Shown: positions 1 through 9,763, counted from the first letter of the stretch. The stretch is DNA of 64,000 nt from Nocardia elegans NBRC 108235 (GCF_001612845.1 NZ_BDBF01000046.1:1-64000), one strand, 5' to 3'. Translations and numbers: made by a program. The notes: generated from the letters alone by a model not told the origin.

Positions 1-800
1 GCCGTGCTCGACGGATTCGCCGCCACGGTGCTCTTGGCACTGACCGGAACCGCGGTGCCGCCCACGGCGGCCCGCTGCTCGAAGTACTCGTCGAGACCGG
101 CCTGGCCGGTCTCGGCCACCGCGGTGGTCTGGACGGGCCCGGCCGGCACCGGTTCCACCACCGGCGCGGGCTCGGGGGTCGGCTCCGGCAGGATGGTGGC
201 CAGTCCGCGCAGGGCGCGACCGAAATCGGGATCGATCAGATCCGAGGCCGGATCGTCGAGTGGCACCACCGAGCCGCCGTGCGCGTCCGGCTGGTAACGC
301 CAGTGCGCGGCGATCACCGAACGGCCCGCCTGCCACTGCAATTGGGCGACCCAGTAGTTCTTCTCGTCCTTCCAGGCGTCCCATTCGGCGATATCGATGT
401 TGTGCCCACGCTCGGCGAAGGCGGCCGAGACGATCTCGATCAGTGTCTCCACCGCCGGACCGTCCTTGCGCACCGGATGCGCCTTCTGCGCCAGCTCGGC
501 CGCGCGCGCACGCTCGAGCAGCACGGGGTAGGCGAAACGCTCCACCCGGCTGGCCGGCATGCCGGACTCCTCGGTGACCTGCTCCACCGACGCACCGGCA
601 CGGATCCGAGCCTGGATATCGCGAGGACGCATGGTCGCCTCCGTTTCGATCTCGATCTGGCCGAATCGGGCAAGGTCTCCACGCGCGGCGGCACGCAGCT
701 TCTCGTCGGCGGCGAGCCGGTACTTCTGCCCGGTCTCGGCATCGACGCACACGATGTGCGCGGAATCGGGCGTCAATCCGATCACTCGAAGTTCACGCAC
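1..800 (-). CDS. sepH: Septation protein SepH, 3' end beyond window
   Basis: About 266 residues are visible from a GTG start at 800, preceded by a perfect GGAGG five bases upstream. The frame stays open to the window edge, so the C-terminus is missing. The N-terminus (VRELRVIGLTPDSAHIVC) and the segment RPRDIQARIRAGASVEQV, a helix-turn-helix-like region, match the DUF3071/SepH family, an actinobacterial cell-division factor reported to bind FtsZ and promote ring assembly. A conserved block with WKDEKNYWVAQLQWQAG follows near residues 160-180, then a Pro/Glu-rich linker begins. It lies downstream of serC on the same strand but is separated by 307 bases and a hairpin, so it probably has its own promoter. 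Confidence 0.85.
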   Translation of the reverse strand, partial: MRELRVIGLTPDSAHIVCVDAETGQKYRLAADEKLRAAARGDLARFGQIEIETEATMRPRDIQARIRAGASVEQVTEESGMPASRVERFAYPVLLERARAAELAQKAHPVRKDGPAVETLIEIVSAAFAERGHNIDIAEWDAWKDEKNYWVAQLQWQAGRSVIAAHWRYQPDAHGGSVVPLDDPASDLIDPDFGRALRGLATILPEPTPEPAPVVEPVPAGPVQTTAVAETGQAGLDEYFEQRAAVGGTAVPVSAKSTVAANPSST

Positions 801-1107
801 CGTTACCTCCTTATCGCTGCGTCGATCACAGCTGCGCCGAGCACCAACTAGCTCGCGACACCGCCCACGTTCTGGAACAGTAGTGCACTTCTGAGATTCG
901 TGTGGCAAGACACGCGGCCTGAAATCTACCGCCGCGGTACCGGGGACGACTAATCTGCTCTGTTTCCACGCTCACCGGCCCACGCCCCGGCAAACTTCCG
1001 GCACGATTTCGGTTGGCGCGCACCACAACAGCGTAAACGCGAAAGCCGCGGATTTCGGTGACGAAATTCCGCGACTTTCGCGAGCTTTTATCCGAGCGCT
1101 GGCGTGA
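801..1107. other. Intergenic region between serC and sepH
   Basis: This 307-base stretch has no convincing gene in any frame. It holds the serC terminator hairpin near its right end and must contain the sepH promoter. I could not pick a -10/-35 pair with confidence. Confidence 0.6.
1038..1082 (-). terminator. Rho-independent-like terminator after serC
   Basis: Two arms of about 20 bases (1038-1057 and 1062-1082) are complementary with one imperfection and close on a GTGA loop. The hairpin starts 26 bases beyond the serC stop codon on the minus strand and is followed by TTTA. There is no long U tract, which is usual for actinobacterial terminators. Confidence 0.7.
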
Positions 1108-2235
1108 TCAGGCGCTGATCTGCTGCACCACCCAGTCGATGCAGCGGGTCAGCTGCGACACGTCCTCGGGGTCGATCGCCGGGAACATGCCGACGCGCAG
1201 CTGGTTGCGGCCCAGCTTGCGGTAGGGCTCGGTATCGACGATGCCGTTGGCGCGCAACACCTTTGCGACCTGCGCCGCATCCACCGACGGGTCGAAGTCG
1301 ATGGTGCCGACCACCTGCGAGCGGTGCGCCGGCTCCGCGACGAACGGCGTGGCGAATTCGCTGGACTCGGCCCAGGAATACAGCCGCGACGAGGAATCGA
1401 GGGTCCGCTTGACGGTCCAGTCCAGACCGCCGTTGTTGTTCATCCACTCGATCTGATCGGCGAACAACAGCAGCGTGGCCAGCGCCGGGGTGTTGTAGGT
1501 CTGATCCTTGGTGCTGTTGTCGATCGCGATCGGCAGCGAGAGGAATTCGGGAGTGTAACGACCCGAATCCTTGATTTCGGAGACTCGCTCCAGAGCCTTC
1601 GGGCTCATCAGCGCGACCCACAGGCCACCGTCGGAGGCGAAGCATTTCTGCGGCGCGAAGTAGTACACATCGGCGTCGGCGATATTCACCGGCAGACCGC
1701 CCGCGCCGGAGGTGGCGTCGATGGCGATGAGCGCGTTGTCCGAGCCGGCGGGCCGCTGCACCGGAACCGCCACACCTGTGGAGGTCTCGTTGTGCGCCCA
1801 CGCGATCACATCGGCGACCGGGTCGGAGACCGGCTCGGGCGCGGTGCCCGGGTCCGAGGACACCACGATCGGATCGCCGATGAACGGGTTGCGCTTGGCC
1901 ACCGCGGCGAACTTCGAGGAGAACTCACCGTAGGTCAGGTGCAGCGAACGGTCCCGGATCAGGCCGAAGGCCGCGGCGTCCCAGAACGCGGTGGTGCCGC
2001 CGTTGCCGAGCACGACCTCGTAGCCCTCGGGCAGCGAGAACAGCTCGCGCAGGCCCGTGCGGACGCGCGCGACGACGTCCTTGACCGGCTTCTGACGGTG
2101 GCTGGTGCCCATCACGGCGGCGCCGACCTCGACGAGGGAGCGCAGCTGTTCGGGACGGACCTTGGACGGGCCGCAGCCGAACCGTCCGTCGGCGGGCTTC
2201 AGATCGTCGGGGATGCTCGGAAAGGCAGCGGTCAT
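1108..2235 (-). CDS. serC: Phosphoserine aminotransferase SerC
   Basis: A 375-residue class V aminotransferase that makes 3-phosphoserine from 3-phosphohydroxypyruvate and glutamate in serine synthesis, in the cytoplasm. The N-terminus FGCGPSKVRPEQ, the GNGGTTAFWDAA block near 77-88 and the PLP lysine in YYFAPQKCFASDGG (K197) fit the actinobacterial SerC group, whose M. tuberculosis member is about 376 residues. The ATG at 2235 gives the family N-terminus; an upstream in-frame ATG would add 30 residues of non-conserved arginine-rich sequence and is rejected. It is divergent from the gene at 2374 and ends before a hairpin terminator. Confidence 0.95.
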   Translation of the reverse strand: MTAAFPSIPDDLKPADGRFGCGPSKVRPEQLRSLVEVGAAVMGTSHRQKPVKDVVARVRTGLRELFSLPEGYEVVLGNGGTTAFWDAAAFGLIRDRSLHLTYGEFSSKFAAVAKRNPFIGDPIVVSSDPGTAPEPVSDPVADVIAWAHNETSTGVAVPVQRPAGSDNALIAIDATSGAGGLPVNIADADVYYFAPQKCFASDGGLWVALMSPKALERVSEIKDSGRYTPEFLSLPIAIDNSTKDQTYNTPALATLLLFADQIEWMNNNGGLDWTVKRTLDSSSRLYSWAESSEFATPFVAEPAHRSQVVGTIDFDPSVDAAQVAKVLRANGIVDTEPYRKLGRNQLRVGMFPAIDPEDVSQLTRCIDWVVQQISA

Positions 2236-2373
2236 GGGCTCAAGCCTAGAGCGTGATGTGGGTCTCGCGCGTGGGTGGGTCGGGGTTGCGCGGACGGATG
2301 CGACAGGCTCGCCGAAACCGCGCATATGTCCGTATCACCATGTCGGCGCCCGGCGGACCGTTACCGTTGGGCA

Positions 2374-3189
2374 ATGAGTATGGCAGGGCGGGAGATACCG
2401 GACTCGACGGGCATCTCCGCCGCATCCGCGGCACCCGGATCGACCGCGGTCCCCTCGGGCGTGGCTGCCGGATCGGCCCGGTCCGGCAGCGGCCGGTACG
2501 GTCTGCGCGCACGCCTGGCCACACGGCTCGAGCGGGCCGGGAACATGCTGCGTACAGGCATGCTCTCCGATGGAGCACGGCACGAGTTGCTGCTGCGCGG
2601 CCTGCCGGGAACGGCGACGATTCTCGGGGTCCGGCCCTGCCGCACTTCCGCCTCCGCGGCCTCCCGCCTCGACGGCCTGCGAAAGCGGGCGGATGCCGCG
2701 GGCCGGGTCGAACCGGGCTGTCGCTTCTGGGTTCGCATCCAGCTCGACGGCGTACCGCCGTACGAGACCCGGATGCGGCAACGACTGAGCGACGCCGAGC
2801 GGGAGTCGATGCAACCGGGCGACGTGGTCGGCTGCCGCGTCGATCCGGGTGATCGCGAGCGACTGGTGCTGTACGTGCCCGGCGTCGCCGAGGCGACACG
2901 GGTGAGTATCGCGAAGATTCTGTCCGCGGGCCGACGCGCCGACGCGACCGTGCTGGCGGCCACGCCGATCGCCGCCGACTATTCGGGTCGCGACGATCCG
3001 GTGCTACGGCTGGATCTGGAACTGCGCGCCTGGGACGAACCGCGGCCGTGGCGCGTACGGATCGTGCAGCCGGTGCCGTTGCCGGCGATCGAACTGGTCG
3101 ATCTGGGCCGGCATCTCGAGGTCGCGTTCTTCGCCGTGGATCGCGGCGAGTCGGTGGCGGTGGACTGGGAGGCCTCCGCCGAACTCTGA
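2374..3189 (+). CDS. Conserved hypothetical protein, unknown function
   Basis: A 271-residue protein that I do not recognise. The first 60 residues are Ala/Ser/Gly-rich and probably disordered. Two similar blocks follow: LLLRGLPGTATILGVR with WVRIQLDGVPPYETRMRQRL, and RRADATVLAATPIAAD with DLELRAWDEPRPWRVRIVQPVP. Each looks like a beta-strand-rich unit (a 'polymer of strands' with a V-G-C-R-V-D-P turn), so an internal duplication of a small OB/SH3-like fold is possible. There is no signal peptide or membrane segment. The start is uncertain: ATG 2374 is chosen, ATG 2380 is nearly as good, and neither has a strong ribosome-binding site. It is divergent from serC and convergent with the deacetylase gene. 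Confidence 0.65.
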   Translation: MSMAGREIPDSTGISAASAAPGSTAVPSGVAAGSARSGSGRYGLRARLATRLERAGNMLRTGMLSDGARHELLLRGLPGTATILGVRPCRTSASAASRLDGLRKRADAAGRVEPGCRFWVRIQLDGVPPYETRMRQRLSDAERESMQPGDVVGCRVDPGDRERLVLYVPGVAEATRVSIAKILSAGRRADATVLAATPIAADYSGRDDPVLRLDLELRAWDEPRPWRVRIVQPVPLPAIELVDLGRHLEVAFFAVDRGESVAVDWEASAEL

Positions 3190-3209
3190 ATTCGGTTCGA
3201 AAGGCCCGC

Positions 3210-4100
3210 TCAGGGCAGTTTGACGAATTCGAAACCGCGCGAACGCAATACCGGCAGCACCACCGACATCCCCTCGGCGGTACCCGATTTCGGGCGGTGC
3301 ATATGGGCGATCGAGATCGCCCCGGGCTGCGCCGCCGACATCGCGGTGCGAACCTGCGCGGCCGTGAAGGTCGCACCGGCATCGGCGTTGATGCTGAAAC
3401 CGACCGGCGTCTCCCCCAGATCCCGCACGATCGCGACCGACACGTCGTCGTAGTGTGCGGTGCCCGCGCGGAAGAACCGCGGCGGATGTCCGAGCAGCCG
3501 GGTGAGCCGCTCGTGATTGCCCCACACCTCGTCGATCGCCTGCTGCGGGGACGAGGTGCCGGCGATGCCGTAGGCGGCGTGGCCGGTGACCGAGAGCGGA
3601 CAGTGCCGGGTGCCGTGGTTGGCGAGTTCGAACAGCGGATTGGCGGCCAGTTGCTCGGCCCTGCCCGGGTCGGCATCGATCCAGCGCTTGTTGAGAAACA
3701 GCGTCGCCGGAATGTTGTGAGCGACGAGGTAATTCATCAACTCGGTGTTGATCTCGTCGTTGTCCGGCCCGCCGCAGGCGTCGAAGGTCAGCGCCATCTG
3801 CTTACCCTGCGCGGGGATCGAGGTGATGATGCCGGGCAGGTCCATTCCCCATCCGGCGGGCTGCCGACCGGCGTAGCGCGCGGCCACGGCCGCCGGATCC
3901 GGCTGTGCCGGTAGCGACGCCGATGCCGGACTCGCCACCGGCGGAACCGATGTGCGGGCCGGTGCGGGCGGCGCCGTGGAGATGATCGTCTTGACCGACG
4001 AATTCCCTTCGGCCGTAGCACATCCCGAGGCAGCGAAACCCGCGGCTACCGCCGCACCCGCTGCCAGAAGCCGACGTCGCGACAGTTCTGCTCCACCCAC
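3210..4100 (-). CDS. Lipoprotein polysaccharide deacetylase (NodB family)
   Basis: A 296-residue exported protein. The N-terminus has SRRRLL followed by a hydrophobic stretch and the lipobox ASGC (C27), so it is probably a lipoprotein exported by Tat or Sec. The catalytic domain spans about residues 95-296. It shows a NodB-like first motif TFDACGG (D107), the metal-binding pair H162/H166 in NHGTRHCP, and FFRAGTAHYDD. These motifs fit carbohydrate esterase family 4, which removes acetyl groups from peptidoglycan or other envelope glycans. The canonical second Asp of TFDDG is Ala here, so activity on a classical substrate is uncertain. It lies downstream of citA on the same strand but behind a strong hairpin, so it is probably transcribed separately. 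Confidence 0.85.
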   Translation of the reverse strand: MGGAELSRRRLLAAGAAVAAGFAASGCATAEGNSSVKTIISTAPPAPARTSVPPVASPASASLPAQPDPAAVAARYAGRQPAGWGMDLPGIITSIPAQGKQMALTFDACGGPDNDEINTELMNYLVAHNIPATLFLNKRWIDADPGRAEQLAANPLFELANHGTRHCPLSVTGHAAYGIAGTSSPQQAIDEVWGNHERLTRLLGHPPRFFRAGTAHYDDVSVAIVRDLGETPVGFSINADAGATFTAAQVRTAMSAAQPGAISIAHMHRPKSGTAEGMSVVLPVLRSRGFEFVKLP

Positions 4101-4128
4101 GCGAGCAGATGCTACGGCAGAGAAGCGA

Positions 4129-4164
4129 CGAGCGCCTCCGCAGCGAAAACTGCGGAGGCGCTCG
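4129..4164 (-). terminator. Terminator after citA
   Basis: A perfect 15-bp stem (4129-4143 with 4150-4164) closes on the six-base loop CGAAAA. It starts 17 bases past the citA stop and lies before the deacetylase start at 4100, so it should end citA transcription. Confidence 0.8.
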
Positions 4165-4181
4165 AACGGCGACGGCCCGGA

Positions 4182-5324
4182 CTACCGGACGACGGTCTCC
4201 CATCCCGGCACGGACTCCGCGGTGCGCGGCGCCGGTCCGGTGTAGATCGCGGCCGGGCGCACCAGCTTGCCCAGTTGCTTCTGCTCGAGGATGTGCGCAC
4301 ACCAGCCCGCGGTGCGGCCACAGGTGAACATCGCCGGCATCATGTGCGCCGGCACCTCGGCGAAGTCCAGGATCACGGCGGCCCAGAACTCGACGTTGGT
4401 CTCGATGGCGCGGTCGGGGCGACGCTCGCGCAGCTCGGCCAGCGCGGCCTGCTCGAGCGCGGCGGCGACCTCGTAGCGCGGTGCGTCCAGCCGCTTCGCG
4501 GTGGCGCGCAGCACCCGGGCGCGCGGGTCCTCGGCCCGGTAGACCCGGTGGCCGAAGCCCATGAGCTTCTCCTTGCGATCGAGGATGCCCTTCACCAGAG
4601 CGCGTGCGTCGCCGGTCTTTTCGACCTCCTCGATCATCGGCAGCACCCGCGCGGGGGCGCCGCCGTGCAGCGGGCCGGACATGGCGCCGATCGCGCCGGA
4701 CAGGCTGGCGGCCACGTCGGCGCCGGTCGAGGCGATGACGCGCGCGGTGAACGTGGACGCGTTCATACCGTGCTCGGCGGCCGATACCCAGTAGGCGTCG
4801 ATGGCCTCGACGTGGCGCGGATCCGGGTCACCCTTCCACCGCTTCATGAAGCGTTCGGTGATCGTGCTCGCCTCGTCGATCTCCTTCTGCGGCACGGCAG
4901 GCTGGTAGATGCCGCGCGCGGACTGCGCGACGTAGGACAGGGCCATCACCGACGCGCGCGCGAGGTTCTCGCGGGCGGTGGCGTCGTCGATGTCCAGCAG
5001 CGGCTGGTAGCCCCAGATCGGGGCGAGCATCGCCAGACCGGCCTGCACGTCGACGCGCACATCGCCGGTGTGCACCGGCAGCGGGAACGGCTCGGCGGGC
5101 GGCAGTCCCTGTCCGAAGCGGCCGTCGACCAGCAGCGCCCAGACGTCACCGAAGGTGACGTGGTTACCGACCAGGTCCTCGATGTCGACACCCCGGTAGC
5201 GCAGCGCGCCGCCGTCCTTGTCGGGCTCGGCGATATCGGTGGTGAACGCCACCACGCCTTCCAGGCCACTGACGAAATCGGGGGGGACGGCCGGACCAGT
5301 AGGAGCCGCAGCGCTGGTAGTCAT
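4182..5324 (-). CDS. citA: Citrate synthase 2 (CitA type)
   Basis: A 380-residue short citrate synthase that condenses acetyl-CoA with oxaloacetate. Visible family features are LRYRGVDIEDLV near 42, the histidine-containing SAAEHGMNAST and MSGPLHGGA segments, and KLMGFGHRVYR with a catalytic histidine. The usual catalytic Asp of NVDF is Glu here (NVEFW). The ATG at 5324 has AAGGAG ten bases upstream and matches the expected N-terminus. A much longer in-frame reading to 5870 runs through tandem repeats and into pdxH, and is rejected. This is the second citrate synthase in the window besides gltA2. CitA-type enzymes can also act in the methylcitrate cycle, which I cannot decide here. Confidence 0.93.
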   Translation of the reverse strand: MTTSAAAPTGPAVPPDFVSGLEGVVAFTTDIAEPDKDGGALRYRGVDIEDLVGNHVTFGDVWALLVDGRFGQGLPPAEPFPLPVHTGDVRVDVQAGLAMLAPIWGYQPLLDIDDATARENLARASVMALSYVAQSARGIYQPAVPQKEIDEASTITERFMKRWKGDPDPRHVEAIDAYWVSAAEHGMNASTFTARVIASTGADVAASLSGAIGAMSGPLHGGAPARVLPMIEEVEKTGDARALVKGILDRKEKLMGFGHRVYRAEDPRARVLRATAKRLDAPRYEVAAALEQAALAELRERRPDRAIETNVEFWAAVILDFAEVPAHMMPAMFTCGRTAGWCAHILEQKQLGKLVRPAAIYTGPAPRTAESVPGWETVVR

Positions 5325-5377
5325 GTTGTGACTCTCCTTGCAAATCGGGCCGCACGATCTGTGGGCGGCCACGCGAT

Positions 5378-5477
5378 GGTGCTTTCCCGGCTCGGCCGGG
5401 GCGGTGCTTTCCCGGCTCGGCCGGGGCGGTGCTTTCCCGGCTCGGCCGGGGCGGTGCTTTCCCGGCTCGGCCGGGGC
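5378..5477. repeat. Four tandem 25-bp repeats, each a hairpin
   Basis: Four exact copies of a 25-base unit start at 5378, 5403, 5428 and 5453; a fifth copy breaks off after six bases. Every unit contains the perfect inverted repeat CCCGGCTCGGCCGGG, a 6-bp GC stem closed by a TCG loop. The array lies in the 232-base gap between divergent citA and pdxH, 54 bases upstream of the citA start and 80 bases before the pdxH start. It could be part of either leader or of a shared promoter. There are no spacers, so it is not a CRISPR. Confidence 0.9.
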
Positions 5478-5556
5478 GGTGCTGTGCGGCCGTATGCCAC
5501 TCCGGCCGATCACCTGCAACCTTATCCCCCCAGTACTGGGGAGTAACGTTTGGACC

Positions 5557-6330
5557 ATGCGCGAGGAGCAGAATTCACCGGGCTCAGCGGGGGGCGAAAC
5601 GGGTCTTGCGACCGCGAATTCATCGACTTTGCCGGATCGCTTCGGCGCCGTCCCGCGCGTCGATGTCGACATCGCCGCGATGCGGGCCGAATACGGCGGC
5701 GATCCGGACCTGACCGAGAGCTGGCCGGCCGACGGCTGGGAACCGTTGCTGCGCAACTGGATCGAGCTCGCCACCAACGCCGGCATCACCGAACCCAATG
5801 CCATGGTGCTGGCGACGGTCGAGCTCACGGACGCCGGCCCGCGTCCCGCGTCGCGCACGGTCCTGTGCAAGGGAGTGTCCGCCGAGGGTGTGACTTTCTA
5901 CACGAATTACGACTCTGCCAAGGGTGATCAACTCCACGCGGTGCCGTATGCGTCGGCCACCTTCGCCTGGCCGAAGGTGGGCCGGCAGGTGACGCTGCGC
6001 GGCCGGGTGGACCAGGTCCCCTCGGAGGTGACCACGGCGTATTGGCGCTCGCGTCCGCGCAATTCGCAACTGGGGGCCTGGGCCTCGCACCAATCCCGCC
6101 CGGTGGCCTCGCGGGAGGATCTGGATCGGGCATTGGCCGACGTCACGGCCCGTTTCGACGGCGTGGAACAGATTCCGGTCCCGGCCAATTGGGGCGGCTA
6201 CATCCTGCGTCCGGAACAGATCGAATTCTGGCAGGGCCGGCGCAGCCGGTTGCACAACCGCATCCGGGTGACGCTGCCGGACGGACCGGCCGCGATGGGC
6301 TCGGCCCGCATCGAACGCCTGCAACCCTGA
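5557..6330 (+). CDS. pdxH: Pyridoxamine 5'-phosphate oxidase PdxH
   Basis: A 257-residue FMN enzyme that oxidises pyridoxamine or pyridoxine 5'-phosphate to pyridoxal 5'-phosphate. The family core runs from MRAEYGG (about residue 42) to the C-terminus, with ATVELTDAGPRPASRTVLCKG, FYTNYDSAKGDQL, FAWPKVGRQVTLRGRVDQV and the strongly conserved end EFWQGRRSRLHNRIRV. The first 40 residues are a poorly conserved extension; ATG 5557 is preceded by GGGGAG about 14 bases away, so an internal start is possible. PLP from this enzyme would serve the nearby SerC and DapC aminotransferases. Confidence 0.93.
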   Translation: MREEQNSPGSAGGETGLATANSSTLPDRFGAVPRVDVDIAAMRAEYGGDPDLTESWPADGWEPLLRNWIELATNAGITEPNAMVLATVELTDAGPRPASRTVLCKGVSAEGVTFYTNYDSAKGDQLHAVPYASATFAWPKVGRQVTLRGRVDQVPSEVTTAYWRSRPRNSQLGAWASHQSRPVASREDLDRALADVTARFDGVEQIPVPANWGGYILRPEQIEFWQGRRSRLHNRIRVTLPDGPAAMGSARIERLQP

Positions 6331-6454
6331 CCCGGAATCCCCGCCGCGACGGGCGATATGCCCGAGTCGCGGATCGGCCGCTACCAGCTATATTCATGGG
6401 ATGATTTCTCGAAGACGGCCGCCGGCCGGATCGTCCACGCGGACCGGCGCCGCG

Positions 6455-6483
6455 CCATGGTGAAAGCTCGGCCATGGTGAAAG
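6455..6483 (+). repeat. Duplicated start region with tiny upstream ORF
   Basis: The 12-base string CCATGGTGAAAG occurs at 6455-6466 and again at 6472-6483, where it supplies the start codon of the MFS gene. The first copy opens an out-of-frame 7-codon frame (MVKARPW) at 6457 whose TGA at 6478 overlaps the MFS start codon region. It may be a chance duplication or a short coupled leader. Confidence 0.5.
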
Positions 6484-7769
6484 TGCTCGCCGATGTCGCA
6501 CCGCTGCGCGACATCGATTTCCGGCGGCTGTGGGTCACCAATATCGTCACCGTCATCGGAGCCCAGCTCTCGGTGGTCGCGGTTCCGCAGCAGATCTACC
6601 AAATCACCGGCAGCTCCGGATATGTCGGGCTGGCCGGCATCTTCGGCCTGGTGCCGCTGATCGTCTTCGGCCTGTGGGGCGGGGCGGTCGCCGACGTCAT
6701 GGACCGGCGCACCCTCCTGCTGATCACCAGCGTCGGCACCGGGCTGACCTCCGTGGCGTTCTGGTTGCAGGCCGCCGCCGGGGTGAACAACGTCTGGCTG
6801 GTGCTCGGGCTCTTCTCGGTGCAGCAGGCCTTCTTCGCGATGAATCAGCCGACCCGCGCGGCCATCATTCCGCGACTGCTGCCGGGTGACCTGTTGCCGG
6901 CGGCCAACTCGCTGAACATGACCGTGATGCAGTTCGGCGCCATCGCCGGGCCGGTGCTCGCGGGTGCGCTGATTCCGGTGACCGGACTGTCGACGCTGTA
7001 TCTGATCGACTCGATCGCCCTGCTGGCCACGCTGTGGGCGGTGTGGCGACTGCCCGCCGTCCCGCCGACCGGAGTCGCCCGGAAGGCCGGATTGGGCACG
7101 GTCGTCGAGGGTTTCAGCTACCTGTCCACCCAGCCGATCCTGCTGGCCTCCTTCGCCGTCGACATCATCGCGATGGTCTTCGGCATGCCGCGCGCTCTCT
7201 TCCCGCAGATGGCGCACGACACCTTCGGCGATCCGGTGACCGGCGGTGTGGCCCTGGGCCTGCTCTTCGCCGCGATGTCGGCCGGTGCGGTCGCCGGCGG
7301 CGTGTTCTCCGGGTGGCTCGGCCACGTACGGCGCCAGGGCATGGCCGTGGTGGTGTGCATCGCGCTGTGGGGTGCGGCGATGATCGGCTTCGGACTCGCC
7401 GTCGGCGCGACCGGCCATCGGTTGAGCATCGGGGTCGGTCTGTGGATCGCCTTGGCGTGCTTGGCCTTCGGCGGTGCGGTCGACATGTTCTCTGCGGCGC
7501 TGCGGACCAGCATGTTGCAGGAGGTGGCCACCGACGACATGCGCGGGCGGCTGCAGGGCGTGTTCACCGTGGTCGTCGCAGGTGGGCCCCGGATCGGTGA
7601 TGTTGCCCACGGTTTCACGGCAGCGGCCATGGGTACTGCCGTGGCGGCGGCCGGTGGTGGGGTCCTGGTGGTGATCGGCGTGCTGATCGCCGCGGCCGTC
7701 TTCCCCGCCTTCGTCCGCTACCGCGTTCCCCGCGTCCACGCCGAGATTCCGGCCGAACAGCACTCGTGA
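6474..7769 (+). CDS. MFS transporter, EntS-like
   Basis: A 431-residue integral membrane protein with about 12 hydrophobic segments. The signature GGAVADVMDRRTLLL between TM2 and TM3 and the NQPTRAAIIPRLLP loop are typical of the major facilitator group that includes the enterobactin exporter EntS and many actinobacterial drug or siderophore exporters. The substrate cannot be read from sequence. The C-terminal repeat of the loop motif is seen as SGWLGHVRRQGMAV. It stands alone between pdxH and gltA2. The duplicated start region immediately upstream is described separately. Confidence 0.85.
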   Translation: MVKVLADVAPLRDIDFRRLWVTNIVTVIGAQLSVVAVPQQIYQITGSSGYVGLAGIFGLVPLIVFGLWGGAVADVMDRRTLLLITSVGTGLTSVAFWLQAAAGVNNVWLVLGLFSVQQAFFAMNQPTRAAIIPRLLPGDLLPAANSLNMTVMQFGAIAGPVLAGALIPVTGLSTLYLIDSIALLATLWAVWRLPAVPPTGVARKAGLGTVVEGFSYLSTQPILLASFAVDIIAMVFGMPRALFPQMAHDTFGDPVTGGVALGLLFAAMSAGAVAGGVFSGWLGHVRRQGMAVVVCIALWGAAMIGFGLAVGATGHRLSIGVGLWIALACLAFGGAVDMFSAALRTSMLQEVATDDMRGRLQGVFTVVVAGGPRIGDVAHGFTAAAMGTAVAAAGGGVLVVIGVLIAAAVFPAFVRYRVPRVHAEIPAEQHS

Positions 7770-7808
7770 GCACCCGCGCGGACCCATAGCACGATCGGGC
7801 CCGCGAGC

Positions 7809-7857
7809 TCACATCGCACACATGTGACCGTGAGGTAGCAGATGACGACCCTCACGG
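7809..7857. promoter_or_regulatory. Two adjacent inverted repeats upstream of gltA2
   Basis: TCACAT (7809-7814) pairs with ATGTGA (7822-7827) across 7 bases. Directly next to it, CCGTGAGG (7828-7835) pairs with CCTCACGG (7850-7857). Both lie 96-144 bases before the gltA2 start, and a TAGCGT that could be a -10 sits at 7880-7885. They look like operator sites for one or two regulators; which ones is not known. Confidence 0.4.
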
Positions 7858-7952
7858 ATCGGCGCTACCGGTGAGCGGCTAGCGTTGAGGTAAGTGCGCC
7901 GGACGCCGACCGCGCCCGTCGCCTACGGTTCTAGCCTGAGAGGGATCCTTCC

Positions 7953-9308
<1,356 letters not shown>

Positions 9309-9320
9309 AGTACCTGATCC

Positions 9321-9353
9321 GAAGCCCGCTTCCTTCCGAGGGAGGCGGGCTTC
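9321..9353 (+). terminator. Terminator after gltA2
   Basis: GAAGCCCGC (9321-9329) pairs perfectly with GCGGGCTTC (9345-9353), and the inner bases extend the stem with two G-U pairs to a CCG loop. It begins 12 bases after the gltA2 stop. Confidence 0.85.
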
Positions 9354-9763
9354 GTGCATGTCCGGGGCCTGTGCGCCGCAAAGGGGTTCACGTGCTCCGC
9401 ACTGGAGAGACTGTGCGGCAACCCAATTCGCAGCCCCTTACAAGCGCACGTTAAGCGACTCGCTGGCGCCGCCCGGCACCATCATCGTGGTGGCGCGGAG
9501 GCGACACCGGGCCGCCGGAATCCGGGCCTGCCTCGGAGGGGACGGCAGGCCCGGATTCGCAATTTCTGCCTTCGCTTCGCTTCGGCGGGGTTTCGGCCTG
9601 GGCCTAAACCCACCTGGTCGAACTCTCTCGGAGATGGTTTTCCTTTGTACCGAGTGCCCACTCGAACGGGTGGCGGCCGCAGGGGCCACGGGCACGGCAC
9701 GGCACACAGTGCGTCAGGAAAATCCGGGTGCGCAGGGTCCTGCCGGCGTGCGATGGTCGAGGT
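9354..9763. other. Gene-poor region between gltA2 and eis
   Basis: About 410 bases without a convincing gene. It contains the long palindrome at 9518-9558 and a CTTCGCTTCG direct repeat near 9570-9580. Open frames on both strands here look like composition artefacts. The eis promoter should lie in the right third. Confidence 0.5.
9518..9558. repeat. Perfect 15-bp-arm palindrome, REP-like
   Basis: GAATCCGGGCCTGCC at 9518-9532 is exactly complementary to 9544-9558 around an 11-base loop. It is 165 bases after the gltA2 terminator and 205 bases before eis, so it is not an obvious terminator for either. It may be a member of a dispersed intergenic palindrome family. Confidence 0.7.

Noticed and set aside
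5378..5477. CRISPR array
   Set aside because: The repeats are directly adjacent without spacers and there are no cas genes.
5325..5870. Long in-frame N-terminal extension of citA up to 5870
   Set aside because: It passes through the tandem hairpin repeats and the pdxH coding region and gives Pro/Arg-rich sequence. The ATG at 5324 has a clean AAGGAG and matches family length.
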